This document shows, one piece after another, positions 26,475 to 36,287 of a stretch of DNA of 64,000 nt (position 1 is the first letter of the stretch; each line of letters opens with the position of its first letter). A program made the translations under genes and the position numbers. The notes under the pieces are model-generated. The model did no database searches, was not told the origin of the DNA, and worked only from the letters and a program-made list of their open reading frames with translations. Source of the stretch: CAWJMD01 sp963845675 (GTDB taxonomy: Bacteria > Actinomycetota > Actinomycetes > Actinomycetales > CAWJMD01); contig CAWJSX010000001.1 in the NCBI GenBank assembly GCA_963845675.1, positions 1,302,001 to 1,366,000 of the forward strand, in the 5' to 3' direction.

Positions 26475-26946
26475 CCAGGGATCCTGCCAGGGTGACCGCC
26501 GTCATCACCGCAGCCTGGGCCGCCTCGTAGCCCTTGTCCTCCTTCGACCCCGGCAGCCCGGCGCGGTCGAGCGCCTGCGCGTCGTCGTCGCACGTCAGCA
26601 CCCCGAACCCGACGGGGACCCCGGTCGACACCGACACCTGCGTGAGGCCGGACGTCGCCGCGGAGCAGACGTAGTCGAAGTGCGGCGTGCCACCGCGCAC
26701 CACGACGCCGAGCGCGACCACGGCCTCGTAGCCCGCGGCGGCCAGCCTCGCCGCGGCGACGGGCAGCTCGAAGGTGCCGGGCACCCGGACCACGAGGGGG
26801 TCCTCCAGACCCGCCTCGGCCAGGGCACGACGCGCGCCCGCGAGCAGCCCGTCCATCACCTCGGTGTGCCACTGGGCCGCGACGACGGCGACGCGCAGGT
26901 CGGGGGCGTTCGGGGTGTCGACGACGGGGGCGCCGTGTCCGCTCAT
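26449..26946 (-). CDS. ribH: 6,7-dimethyl-8-ribityllumazine synthase
   Basis: Condenses 5-amino-6-ribitylamino-uracil with dihydroxybutanone phosphate. The 165-residue protein has 'VRVPGTFELPVAAARLA', 'VVALGVVVRGGTPHFDYVCS' with the catalytic His, and 'VPVGFGVLTCDDDAQALDRA', as in icosahedral RibH. ATG 26946 overlaps the ribBA stop (tgatg), consistent with tight translational coupling. Confidence 0.95.
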   Translation of the reverse strand: MSGHGAPVVDTPNAPDLRVAVVAAQWHTEVMDGLLAGARRALAEAGLEDPLVVRVPGTFELPVAAARLAAAGYEAVVALGVVVRGGTPHFDYVCSAATSGLTQVSVSTGVPVGFGVLTCDDDAQALDRAGLPGSKEDKGYEAAQAAVMTAVTLAGSLDGARSPAP

Positions 26947-28269
26947 CAGGCTGCTCCGTGGGGGTAGGCCCGGTCGGTGCCGGGCAGGTGCGGCAGGTCG
27001 TGGCCCATCCGGGCCTGCTTGGTGCGCAGGTAGTCCACCGAGTCGTCGGTCACGGCGACGAGCACACCCTCTCGTTCGCGGACGTCGACACCCAGCCGGG
27101 TCAGGCCGTCGACCTTCGCCGGGTTGTTGGTCATCAACCGCACCGGACCCACCCCGAGGTCGGCGAGAACGGCTGCGGCGACGGCGTAGTCACGGGCGTC
27201 GACGGGTAGCCCGAGCTCGAGGTTGGCGTCGACGGTGTCCCGCCCTCCGTCCTGCAGCGCGTACGCGGCCAGCTTGGCTACCAGGCCGATGCCCCGTCCC
27301 TCGTGCCCTCGTAGGTAGATCACGACCCCGCGGCCGGCCTCCGCGACCCGGGTCAGGGACTCCTGGAGCTGGGGGCCGCAGTCGCAGCGCGCCGACCCCA
27401 GCACGTCTCCGGTCAGGCACTCCGAGTGGACGCGGACGAGCACGGGGGCGCCGGCGCCGGTCGAGGCGGACACGTCGCCGACGACCAGCGCGACGTGCTC
27501 GGTGCCGGTCTCCTCGCGGTAGCCGTGCGCGGTGAACGTGCCGAACCGGCTCGGCAGTCGGGTGGTGGCGAGCCGCTCGAGCCGCGCCGGCGCCTCCGGC
27601 GGCGCGGGAGCCACCGACCTTCGGGCGACCCGGCCGTCCGCCGAGGTGGGCGACGAGGTCCTCGATCGTGACGAGCAGCAGGTCGTGCTCGTCGCAGAAC
27701 TCACGGCAGGAGACCGCGTCCCGCATCGAGCCGTCGTCGGCGACGAGCTCGACGATCACGCCGACCGGGTCGAGCCCCGCGAGCCGCGCGAGATCGACGG
27801 CCGCCTCCGTGTGCCCGGGACGGGTCAGCACGCCACCGGGGCGCGCCCGCAGCGGCAGCACGTGCCCGGGCCGCACCAGGTCGGCCGCGCAGGCCTGGGG
27901 GTCGGCCAGCAACGTCACGGTGCGGGACCGGTCGGCCGCGCTGATGCCGGTGCCGACGCCCTCGCGCGCGTCGACGGTGATGGTGAAGGCCGTCGACATC
28001 GACTCCTCGTTGTGGGTGACCATCAGGGGCAGACCCAGGTGGTCGGCGCGGGCGGCCTCCATCGGCACGCACACGTAGCCACTGCCGTGCCGCACGAAGA
28101 ACGCCATCCACTCGGGCGTCGCGAGCTGGGCGGCCATCACCAGGTCACCCTCGTTCTCGCGGTCGGCCGCGTCGAGCACCACGACCGGCTCGCCGGCTGC
28201 GAGAGCAGCGAGCGCCGCCCCGACGTCGTCCGTGCGGACGCGCCGGTCGTTCTCGAGCTCGGTACTCAT
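26946..28269 (-). CDS. ribBA: Bifunctional dihydroxybutanone-phosphate synthase / GTP cyclohydrolase II, one frame break
   Basis: Supplies both precursors of lumazine. The RibB half (~1-205) shows 'VVVLDAADRENEGDLVMAAQ', 'FFVRHGSGYVCVPM', 'GTGISAADRSRTV', 'RPGHVLPLRARPGGVLTRPG' and 'HTEAAVDLARLAG'. The RibA half is in another frame from ~27640 down: 'VRVHSECLTGDVLGSARCDC' with the three zinc cysteines, 'YLRGHEGRGIGLVAKLAAY' and 'LMTNNPAKVDGL'. Joined length ~440. The break is at ~27620-27650, in the interdomain linker. It could mark two separate genes, but no start signal for a lone ribA is evident and an indel is likelier. Confidence 0.88.
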
Positions 28270-28910
28270 CGGTCCTGCACCTCCACCGCGGCGAACGCCG
28301 CGATCCGTTCCACGTACTTGGCGAGCACGTCCACCTCCAGGTTGACCTTCTCCCCCACCGTCCGGGTCCCGAGCGTGGTCGCGGCGAGGGTGGTCGGGAT
28401 CAGCCCGACCCCGAACCAGTGCGTCTCGGCGCCGGGCTCGCTCACACCCGTGACCGTCAGCGACACCCCGTCGACGGTCACCGAGCCCTTCTCGACGAGG
28501 TAGCGGGCCAGCTCGGCCGGCACCGCGAAACGCACGCTCTCCCAGGCCCTCCCGGCGACGCGTTCGAGCACCGTCCCCACGCCGTCGACGTGGCCCTGCA
28601 CGACGTGTCCGCCGAAGCGTCCGGTCGACGCCATGGCCCGTTCGAGGTTGACGCGGTCGCCGGGGACGAGCGCTCCGAGCGCGCTGCGCGTCAGGGTCTC
28701 GGCCATCACGTCGACGGCGAAGTTCCCGTCGTCGCTGCCGTCGCCGCGCAGGTCGTCCGTCACCGTCAGGCAGACGCCGTTGACGGAGATGGACGCGCCG
28801 TGGACGGCGTCCGAGGTGACACGGGGTCCGTGCACGGTGAGCCGGGCGGAGTCCGCGAGCCGCTCGAAGCGGACGACGGTGCCGAGCTCCTCGACGATGC
28901 CGGTGAACAT
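28266..28910 (-). CDS. ribE: Riboflavin synthase alpha chain
   Basis: Dismutates two lumazines to riboflavin. 214 residues with two lumazine-binding repeats: 'MFTGIVEELGTVVRFE', 'ASISVNGVCLTVTDD' and, in repeat two, 'GHVVQGHVDGVGTVLERV', 'GSVTVDGVSLTVTGVS', 'LIPTTLAATTLGTRTVGEKV'. ATG 28910 gives the invariant N-terminus and overlaps the ribD stop (ATGA); the upstream open frame is not used. The stop likewise overlaps ribBA. Confidence 0.95.
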   Translation of the reverse strand: MFTGIVEELGTVVRFERLADSARLTVHGPRVTSDAVHGASISVNGVCLTVTDDLRGDGSDDGNFAVDVMAETLTRSALGALVPGDRVNLERAMASTGRFGGHVVQGHVDGVGTVLERVAGRAWESVRFAVPAELARYLVEKGSVTVDGVSLTVTGVSEPGAETHWFGVGLIPTTLAATTLGTRTVGEKVNLEVDVLAKYVERIAAFAAVEVQDR

Positions 28911-29986
28911 CAGTGGTCCTCCTCGTCCTTCGTGCCGTCGAGCGGCACCGCGGTGATCTTCAGGTCCGTGCCGCACCGCTCGACGGCGGTGTACCGCAGC
29001 CGCGCCTGGCCGGTGATGGTCGTGATGCCGAGGTCCCCGACGGCGGCCGACCCGGCCCCCAGCAGGGACGGGGCGAGGTAGAGCGTCACGCGGTCCACCA
29101 CCCCCGCACGCCAGAAGGCCGCGGCGACGGTCGGGCCACCCTCAAGCAGCACGCGGCGCACGCCCCGCTCCCACAGCTCGGCCAGGGCCTCGAGCGGGTC
29201 GCGCGTGCGCAGCAGCACGGTCGGCGCCGAGTCGTCCAGGACGCGTGCCCCGGACGGGACCTGACGCATCCCCATCACGGCCCGCAGCGGCTGCCGCTCA
29301 CGGGGCAGCGGCTTGTCGTCGGCGTCACGGGCCGACAGCTGCGAGTCGTCGGCGAGCACGGTGCCGGTGCCCGCGACGATGGCGTCGACCTGCGAGCGCA
29401 CGCGGTGGGTGTCCGACCGGGACCCGGCGCCCGAGACCCACCGGCTGCTGCCGTCCGCGGCGGCCACACGTCCGTCGAGCGTGCCGGCCAGCTTCCACGT
29501 CACGTGCGGTCGCCCGGCGCCCACGGCGGCGAACCACTCCTCGTCCACGGTTCGCGCCTGCTCGGCCATCACGCCACCGACGACCTCGATACCGGCGGCC
29601 CGCAGCGTGGCGGCGCCTCCGCCCGCCACGCTCGTCGGGTCGTCGACCGCGTAGACGACCCGGCGGACGCCTGCCTCGACCAGTGCCTGCGCGCACGGCC
29701 CTGTGCGGCCGGTGTGGTTGCAGGGCTCGAGGGTGACCACGGCGGTGTCGACGTCGTCGAGGCGGTCGGCGGCGGCCGCGAGCGCGGCGGCCTCCGCGTG
29801 CGGGGTGCCTGCGCCCTGGTGCGCGGCCTCGGCGACGACCTGCCAGGAGGAGGACAGGAGCACGCACCCGACCCGGGGGTTGGCGCCGGGCCGGATCGTG
29901 GGGTCGGACGCGAGGGCGAGCGCGCGGCGCATGGCCTGCTGCTCGACCGGCGAGCCGCTCGTGCTCGTGTGACCCGTCCTCCGCAC
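28910..29986 (-). CDS. ribD: Bifunctional deaminase/reductase of riboflavin synthesis
   Basis: N-terminal deaminase: 'HAEAAALAAA' and zinc-site 'VVTLEPCNHTGRTGPCAQAL'. C-terminal reductase: 'VTWKLAGTLDGRVAAADGSS', 'VLLEGGPTVAAAFW'. First gene of the rib operon. The frame is open to GTG 30058, but that codon has no ribosome site; GTG 29986, with ggag 8 bp upstream, gives a 358-residue protein of normal size, so I prefer it. ATG 29932 is a third option. It is controlled by the FMN riboswitch 108 bp upstream of GTG 29986. Confidence 0.92.
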   Translation of the reverse strand: MRRTGHTSTSGSPVEQQAMRRALALASDPTIRPGANPRVGCVLLSSSWQVVAEAAHQGAGTPHAEAAALAAAADRLDDVDTAVVTLEPCNHTGRTGPCAQALVEAGVRRVVYAVDDPTSVAGGGAATLRAAGIEVVGGVMAEQARTVDEEWFAAVGAGRPHVTWKLAGTLDGRVAAADGSSRWVSGAGSRSDTHRVRSQVDAIVAGTGTVLADDSQLSARDADDKPLPRERQPLRAVMGMRQVPSGARVLDDSAPTVLLRTRDPLEALAELWERGVRRVLLEGGPTVAAAFWRAGVVDRVTLYLAPSLLGAGSAAVGDLGITTITGQARLRYTAVERCGTDLKITAVPLDGTKDEEDH

Positions 29987-30093
29987 CGTCCGCTCCGTCC
30001 GCTCTGGCGCGGGATCCGGGGGTATGGGTGCGACGGGTCCGGACGTCGAGCCGCCCACGACAGGGTGCGGCGTCGACGCAGCGGTCCCGCGGC

Positions 30094-30215
30094 GTGCTGC
30101 CTCCCATCCGGACTCTCACCGTCGGTCCTGGAGTTCCACCAGGTCAACCGGCCGCTGGATGCGGTCGGGTCGCGGACTGTCACCGCCGGCTCGGAATTTC
30201 ACCGACCCCGGAGCA
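30094..30215 (-). ncRNA. FMN riboswitch (RFN element)
   Basis: On the minus strand the conserved RFN blocks appear in order: gggtcggtgaaattccgagc, ggcggtgacagtccgcgacc, ggtggaactccaggaccgac, ggtgagagtccggatgggag. FMN binding should reduce expression of the rib operon. The segment between it and the likely ribD start has no T-run, so control of translation initiation is more likely than termination. Confidence 0.95.
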
Positions 30216-30515
30216 CGCGCAGACTGTGTCTCTGCTGAGCACAGTGTGGCACGCCCGCTCCGGTCCACCGCAACCCCGAAATCAGCACCGCCACCGGCGT
30301 GACAGCCCTTCTCGGGGCACTCCGGACGCACCGGGCGGGCCAGCGGGAGCACGGGCCCCGAACCATCCTTTCGGGCCACTCCGCTGACCTGTGCGGTCGG
30401 CTGACCGCGTGACATGCTGTCGGGCGGCGCGTCCGCCGGGTGGCCGCGGACGCGCACGGGCAACGGGACGGATCCGCCGTGAAGCGTGAACCAGGAGCAC
30501 GAGGGGGGCGGCATC
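30216..30515. other. Intergenic region between the divergent rib operon and the EAL gene
   Basis: It must hold both promoters. Two similar motifs, ttctcggggcactccg (~30310) and tttcgggccactccg (~30369), form an imperfect direct repeat ~60 bp apart, possibly a regulator site for the EAL gene. I see no gene or clear hairpin here. Confidence 0.4.
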
Positions 30516-32089
30516 GTGGACACGGACGCGCCCGTTGACGACGCCCTCGTCGGCGCGCGGCTGCGGGACGCCCTGGCCACCGACACGCTCCAGGTGCACT
30601 ACCAGCCCATCGTCACGCTGCCGACCAGCCGCGTCGTCGGGGCGGAGGCCCTCGTCCGGTGGCCCGAGGCGCACGACGCGAACGAGTCGACGGTCCCGTC
30701 GGAGGTCGAGCCCGTGCCGCCCGACGCCATGGTGGCCGTCGCGGCTCGTGCCGACCTGATCGACGCACTCGGCCTCTACGTCCTGGAGCGCGCGTGCACC
30801 CAGGCCCAGCGCTGCACCGCCCCGGACGGCTCGGGTCCCCGGGTCAACGTGAACGTCTCGGCGGACCAGCTCTCCGACGGACGGCTTCCCGACCAGGTGC
30901 ACGAGGTGCTCGAGCGGACCGGTCTCGCTCCGGGCCGCCTCTGCCTGGAGATCACCGAGAGCCAGGCCCTCACCGACCTGAAGTCGGCGCGGCGCCAGCT
31001 CGCCGCCATCCGAGCGCTCGACGTCCGGATCGCGCTCGACGACTTCGGGACGGGCTACTCGTCCCTCAGCCTGATGCGCGACCTGCCGTTCGACCTGGTG
31101 AAGATCGACCGCTCGTTCGTCGAGCGGGTCGACCGCGAGCCCGCCGAGGCCGTGCTCGTGCGGATGGTCATCGAGGCGGCGCACAGCCTCGGGCAGCTCA
31201 CGTGCGCGGAGGGAGTGGCCACCCACGGCGCAGGCGCGCCAGCTCGTGTCGATGGGCTGCGACCTCGGCCAGGGATGGCTGTTCGGACGTCCGATGGCGC
31301 ACCGGTCCGGCGCTCGACGCCCTGCTGCGCGGGCACGAGCCGCTGGTCCAGGGGCTCTCGACCGGCCTGCCGCCGCCGGTGACTCTCGAGTCGCGGGCCG
31401 AGGCCGTCGTCCTGGCCGACGCCGACCTCGTGGTCACCTACGCGTCCGCTAGGCGCGATCGACGTCCTGGGGACCTATCCACGCGACCTCGTCGGTCGCC
31501 GCCTCGACGAGGTGGTCGACGGCGACCTGCTACGCCCCGGGCCAGCGCGACCTGCCGTGCGTCGGGACGACGGGGGCGAGGTGGGTCCGCGGCACCACCC
31601 AGCGGCTGCCCGGCCCGACCGGCGAGGGCGGACGGGCCGCTGGTGTGGGTGGCGTACGACGTGACCGAGACCGTCCGCACCCGCCAGGCGCTGCAGCGGT
31701 CGGAGGGACTCTTCCGGCACGTCTTCGACGATGCACCGAGCGGGATGGCGCTCCATGACGGCGAGGGGCGCTTCCTCCGGGTGAACCGCGCGTTCGCCGG
31801 ATACCTCGGGCGCAGCGGCGGGGAGCTCCTCTGGCTCAGGAACCAGGATGTGACCCACCCGGAGGACCGCGACGCCGACCGGGCCGACGCGGTCGGGCTC
31901 TACGAGGGCCGGGCGCGGCGGATCGAGCGCCGCAAGCGGTTCCTGCACGCCGACGGGCACTCGGTGCTGGTCGACGTGCGGGCCTCGCTGGTTGACGGTC
32001 CCGGGGAGTCCGCGTACGTCCTGACGCACGTCGTCCCCGTGGACCATCCCGTCACGGACGAGGTCTCAGGGGACGTCGCGTCGACGTAG
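30516..32089 (+). CDS. EAL-domain (c-di-GMP phosphodiesterase) protein with C-terminal PAS modules, several frame breaks
   Basis: GTG 30516 has a gaggggggc ribosome site, preferred over in-frame GTG 30486. The EAL domain comes first with its catalytic set: 'VGAEALVRWP', 'NVNVSADQL', 'CLEITESQALTD', 'ALDDFGTGYSSLSLMRDLPF', 'VKIDRSFVERV', 'CAEGV'. After breaks near 31217-31235, ~31300 and ~31440-31620 there is a degenerate PAS-like segment and then a good PAS domain ('FRHVFDDAPSGMALHDGEGR', 'QDVTHPEDRDAD', 'ERRKRFLHADGHSVLVDVRA'). It probably hydrolyses c-di-GMP under PAS control. The order EAL then PAS is unusual. No membrane segment is seen. Confidence 0.75.
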
Positions 32090-32109
32090 CCCGGCCGCGG
32101 GCGCAGTCG

Positions 32110-33445
32110 TCAGAGGGACGTGACGGGGTCGCTGTCGAACGGCCCGACGAGGGCCAGTGAGCGCGGGCCGCGCGTACAGCTCGGCCGCCAGCTCCATCAC
32201 GTCGGACACGGTGACCTTGCGGATGCGTTCGAGCGACTCGTCGATCGTCACGAACTCGCCGTAGACCAGCTCGGCCTTGCCCAGCCGCGACATCCGCGAC
32301 CCGGTGTCCTCCATGCCGAGCACCAGGCCGCCGCTGAGCTGGCCGACCGCGCGGTCCAGCTCGTCCGCGGAGATCGGCTCGGTCGCCAGCCGCTCCCACT
32401 CGCGGCTCAGCAGCTCGACCACCTGGGGCACCTTGGCCGGCGTGCAGCCGGCGTACAGCCCGAAGTAGCCGGAGTCGGCGTAGCCCGCGGAGAACGAGTA
32501 CACCGAGTAGGCCAGGCCGCGCTTCTCGCGGATCTCCTGGAAGAGGCGGCTGCTCATGCCGCCACCGAGGACGGCGTTCAGCACCGACATCGTGTAGCGG
32601 CGCGGGTCGGTCGCCAGCAGCCCGAGGCCGCCCATCAGCAGGTTCGCCTGCTCGGTCGACCGGCGGATCGTGAGGATCGACCCCTGCTCGGCGCCGTGCG
32701 GCTCGAGGCCACCGCGGCTGTCGCCGCTGAGACGACGCGGCAGCGGGTCGGTGTCGGGGTCGGCCGGCCACCCGGCGGAGGACAGGGACGCCTGGACGAG
32801 GTCGCAGACGTCGTCGTGGTCGACACCGCCTGCGGCCGTGACGACGAGTCCGTCCGGCCGGTAGTGCTCCTGGTAGTGCTCCCACACCGCGTCGCGGGCC
32901 ACGGACCGGATCGACTCGGGCGTGCCCGCGATCGGGCGCCCCAGCGGGTTGTCACCCAGCACGATGCGGGCGAACTGCTCGTGGGCGACGTCGGAGGGGT
33001 CGTCGTCGTTCATCGCCAGCTCCTCGAGGATCACGCCGCGCTCGGCGTCGAGGTCCTCGGGGTCGAGCGTGGCCGACGTGACCATGTCGCCGATGACGTC
33101 GACGGCCATCGGCAGGTCGGCGTCGAGCACCCGCGCGTAGTAGCAGGTGTGCTCCTTGCCGGTGACGGCGTTGGCCTCGCCGCCGACCGCGTCGAACGCC
33201 TCCGCGATGTCGAGCGCGGTACGTCGTGGCGTCCCCTTGAAGAGCAGGTGCTCGAGGAAGTGCGTCGACCCGTGGTGGCCCTCGGCCTCGTCACGTGAGC
33301 CGACACCCACCCACGCGCCGACGGTGGCCGAGCGGAGCCCGGGCATCGACTCGGTGAGAACGCGGACGCCGCCGGGGAGGACGGTCCGGCGCACGATGGC
33401 GCCGGCCGTCTCCCCAGCGGCGGCGAGCTGGGTCGCGTCCGTCAC
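32110..33445 (-). CDS. M16-family zinc peptidase (PepR-like), frame break near C-terminus
   Basis: Insulinase-type peptidase of ~440 residues. The inverted zinc motif 'HGSTHFLEHLLFKGTPRRTA' contains H-x-x-E-H; the distal Glu lies in 'EANAVTGKEHTCYYARV'. 'REKRGLAYSVYSF' marks the C-terminal M16 half. GTG 33445 is one base after the pnp stop. A break near 32165-32175 shifts the last ~20 codons; in the corrected frame the protein ends 'SLALVGPFDSDPVTSL' at 32110, as in relatives. The pnp-pepR order is conserved in actinobacteria. Its physiological substrate is unknown. Confidence 0.85.
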
Positions 33446-33446
33446 G

Positions 33447-35693
33447 TCAGACGTTCGCGTCGGCTGCCTGGTTGGCGTCGACCGTCTTGTCGGCGGCCTC
33501 CTCGTCCAGGACGGGCACCAGCGAGAGCTTGCCGCGCTGGTCGATCTCGCCGATCTGGACCTGGACCTTCTGGCCGACCGCGAGCACGTCCTCGACGGCG
33601 TCGATCCGCTTGCCGCCGACCATCTTGCGGATCTGCGAGATGTGCAGCAGGCCGTCACGGCCGGGCGTCAGCGAGATGAACGCGCCGAACGTCGTGGTCT
33701 TGACGACCGTGCCGACGTACCGCTCGCCCACCTCGGGCATCTGCGGGTTGGCGATGGCGTTGACCATCGACCGCGCCGCCTCGGCGGACGGGCCGTCCGT
33801 CGCGCCGATGTAGACCGTGCCGTCGTCCTCGATCGAGATCTGGGCGCCGGTCTCCTCCTGGATCTGGTTGATCATCTTGCCCTTCGGGCCGATGACCTCG
33901 CCGATCTTGTCGACCGGCACCGTCACCGAGATCACGCGCGGGGCGTGCGGGCTCATCTCGTCGGGAGCGTCGATCGCCTCGTTCATCACGTCGAGGATGT
34001 GCAGGCGCGCGTCGCGGGCCTGGGTCAGCGCGGCGGCCAGGACCGACGCGGGGATGCCGTCGAGCTTGGTGTCGAGCTGGATGGCCGTGACGAACTCACG
34101 GGTACCGGCGACCTTGAAGTCCATGTCGCCGAAGGCGTCCTCGGCTCCGAGGATGTCGGTGAGGGCGAGGTACTCGGTCTTGCCGTCGACCTCGTCCGAG
34201 ACCAGGCCCATCGCGATGCCGGCGACCGGGGCGCGCAGCGGCACACCGGCGTTGAGCAGCGACAGCGTGGACGCGCAGACCGAGCCCATCGACGTCGAGC
34301 CGTTGGAGCTCAGCGCCTCCGAGACCTGGCGGATCGCGTAGGGGAACTCCTCGCGGCTCGGGAGCACCGTCATCAGCGCACGCTCGGCGAGCGCACCGTG
34401 ACCGATCTCGCGGCGCTTCGGCGAGCCGACCCGACCGGTCTCACCGGTGGAGAACGGCGGGAAGTTGTAGTTGTGCATGTAGCGCTTGCGCGTCTCGGGC
34501 GAGAGCGTGTCGAGCATCTGCTCCATGCGCAGCATGTTCAGCGTGGTGACACCCATGATCTGGGTCTCGCCGCGCTCGAACAGCGCCGAGCCGTGCACCC
34601 GCGGGAGCACCTCGACCTCGGCCGAGAGGGTGCGGATGTCGGCCGGGCCGCGACCGTCCATGCGGATCTTGTCACGCAGCATGCGCTGCCGCACGGCTGC
34701 CTTGGTGATGGAGCGGAACGCGGCGGAGATCTCCTTGTCGCGGCCCTCGAACTGCGAGGCCAGCGCGGCCTTGGCGGCCTCCTTGATCTCGTCCAGACGC
34801 GACTCGCGCTCCTGCTTGCCGGCGATCGTGGTCGCCTGGTCGACGTCGGAGGCGGACTGCGCCTTGACGGCGTCGTACGCGTCCTGCTGGTAGTCGAGGA
34901 AGCGGGGGAACTCCTGCGTCTCCTTGGCGGCCTTGCCGGCCACCTCCTGCTGGGCGGCGCACAGCTGGGCGAGGAACGGCTTGGCGGCCTCGAGGCCTGC
35001 CGCGACGATCTCCTCGGTGGGCTTCTGGCCGCCCATCTGGATGAGGTTCCAGGCACCCTCGGGAGCCTCGGCCTCGACCATCATGATCGCGACGTCGTCC
35101 GAGCCGTCGGCGCCCTTGACGACCCGGCCGGCGACGACCATGTCGAAGACCGACCGCTCGAGCTGGCTGTGGGTCGGGAACGCCACCCAGCGGCCCTCGA
35201 TGAGGGCGATGCGCACGCCGGCGACGGGGCCGGAGAACGGCAGGCCCGAGAGCTGCGTGGACAGCGACGCCGCGTTGATGGCCAGCACGTCGTAGGGGTC
35301 CTCGGGGTTGAGGGCCAGCACCGTGATGACGACCTGGACCTCGTTGCGCAGGCCCGAGACGAACGACGGCCGCAGCGGACGGTCGATCAGGCGGCAGGTC
35401 AGGATCGCGTCGGTCGAGGGACGGCCCTCGCGACGGAAGAACGAACCGGGGATCTTGCCGGCCGCGTACATCCGCTCCTCGACGTCCACCGTCAGGGGGA
35501 AGAAGTCGAAGTGGTCCTTGGGGTGCTTGCCGGCCGTGGTGGCCGACAGCAGCATCGTGTCGTTGTCGAGGTACGCGGCGACGGAACCGGCGGCCTGCTT
35601 GGCCAGACGGCCCGTCTCGAAGCGCACGGTACGGCTGCCGAAGGGGCCGTTGTCGATGACTGTCTCGGCGAAGGTGATCTCGGGACCCTCCAT
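33447..35693 (-). CDS. pnp: Polynucleotide phosphorylase / guanosine pentaphosphate synthetase
   Basis: 3'-5' phosphorolytic exoribonuclease, 748 residues. Two RNase PH domains (~15-150 and ~330-560; 'GSSRTVRFETGRLAKQAAGS'-type start, 'LINAASLS', 'SDEVDGKTEYLALTDILGAE'), a KH domain ('IGEVIGPKGKMINQIQEETG') and an S1 domain ('GTVVKTTTFGAFISLTPGRD') follow in order. It ends with an acidic/Ala tail. It is 235 bp downstream of rpsO, with a hairpin between them, as is common for this pair. Confidence 0.96.
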   Translation of the reverse strand: MEGPEITFAETVIDNGPFGSRTVRFETGRLAKQAAGSVAAYLDNDTMLLSATTAGKHPKDHFDFFPLTVDVEERMYAAGKIPGSFFRREGRPSTDAILTCRLIDRPLRPSFVSGLRNEVQVVITVLALNPEDPYDVLAINAASLSTQLSGLPFSGPVAGVRIALIEGRWVAFPTHSQLERSVFDMVVAGRVVKGADGSDDVAIMMVEAEAPEGAWNLIQMGGQKPTEEIVAAGLEAAKPFLAQLCAAQQEVAGKAAKETQEFPRFLDYQQDAYDAVKAQSASDVDQATTIAGKQERESRLDEIKEAAKAALASQFEGRDKEISAAFRSITKAAVRQRMLRDKIRMDGRGPADIRTLSAEVEVLPRVHGSALFERGETQIMGVTTLNMLRMEQMLDTLSPETRKRYMHNYNFPPFSTGETGRVGSPKRREIGHGALAERALMTVLPSREEFPYAIRQVSEALSSNGSTSMGSVCASTLSLLNAGVPLRAPVAGIAMGLVSDEVDGKTEYLALTDILGAEDAFGDMDFKVAGTREFVTAIQLDTKLDGIPASVLAAALTQARDARLHILDVMNEAIDAPDEMSPHAPRVISVTVPVDKIGEVIGPKGKMINQIQEETGAQISIEDDGTVYIGATDGPSAEAARSMVNAIANPQMPEVGERYVGTVVKTTTFGAFISLTPGRDGLLHISQIRKMVGGKRIDAVEDVLAVGQKVQVQIGEIDQRGKLSLVPVLDEEAADKTVDANQAADANV

Positions 35694-35888
35694 GGGTCAC
35701 ACTCCGTTCGTCCTCGGAGCGAGGGCGTCCCGGCCGGGCGATGCCGGTCTTCGATCGAGGCCCACGGGCGGGGTCGCGCTGTGCGACGTCCCGGAGGCCA
35801 CTACCGAGGACCGGGCCGTTGCTGGGGCCGACGCTCCTGGTGTGGGTCGTGCTCTGTGATGGCGTGCTGGTGGTGCGGGGAAGTGCAG

Positions 35889-35922
35889 GACGCGGCCCCT
35901 CCCCGGAGGGAGAGACCGCGTC
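35889..35922 (-). terminator. Hairpin between rpsO and pnp
   Basis: Nested arms gacgcgg/ccgcgtc and cccctcc/ggaggg starting 6 bp after the rpsO stop. It could terminate partially, or be an RNase III/PNPase processing site as in the classic rpsO-pnp leader. The rest of 35700-35888 shows no further feature. Confidence 0.55.
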
Positions 35923-35928
35923 AGTGGG

Positions 35929-36198
35929 TCATCGGCGCAGGCCGAGCCGCTCGATCAGCGACCGGTAGCGGGTGATGTCCTTCTTGGCCAGGTACTGCAG
36001 CAGCCGGCGGCGCTGACCGACCAGGAGGAGCAGACCACGACGGCTGTGGTGGTCGTGCTTGTGCTCCTTCAGGTGCTCGGTCAGGTCCTTGATCCGGCGG
36101 GTCAGCATCGCGACCTGGACCTCGGGGGAACCCGTGTCACCGTCGACGGTCGCGAACTCGGTCATGATCTCAGCCTTGGTGGCGGCGTCGAGGGGCAC
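35929..36198 (-). CDS. rpsO: 30S ribosomal protein S15
   Basis: 89 residues with 'GDTGSPEVQVAMLTRRIKDL', 'KHDHHSRRGLLLLVGQRRRL', 'YRSLIERLGLRR', all diagnostic. GTG 36198 is preceded by a strong aaggaga ribosome site; the open frame to 36243 is not used. S15 binds 16S rRNA and primes assembly of the small subunit platform. Confidence 0.97.
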   Translation of the reverse strand: MPLDAATKAEIMTEFATVDGDTGSPEVQVAMLTRRIKDLTEHLKEHKHDHHSRRGLLLLVGQRRRLLQYLAKKDITRYRSLIERLGLRR

Positions 36199-36287
36199 AG
36201 GTCTCCTTGAAATTCGTTGCGCGGCGCACCGGGGCTGTTCCACCCGGGCTCTCTGGGTCCGCGGCCGTTCTGACGGCGTCCGTCAGG

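Noticed and set aside
26946..28269. Separate ribB and ribA genes
   Set aside because: The frame break lies in the linker, with ribA sequence continuing without its own start or ribosome site; a fused ribBA is usual in actinobacterial rib operons.
33147..35975. A 942-codon open frame on the plus strand opposite pnp
   Set aside because: It is the antisense shadow of a well-conserved pnp gene; the translation is Asp/Arg/Val-rich low complexity typical of high-GC shadow frames.
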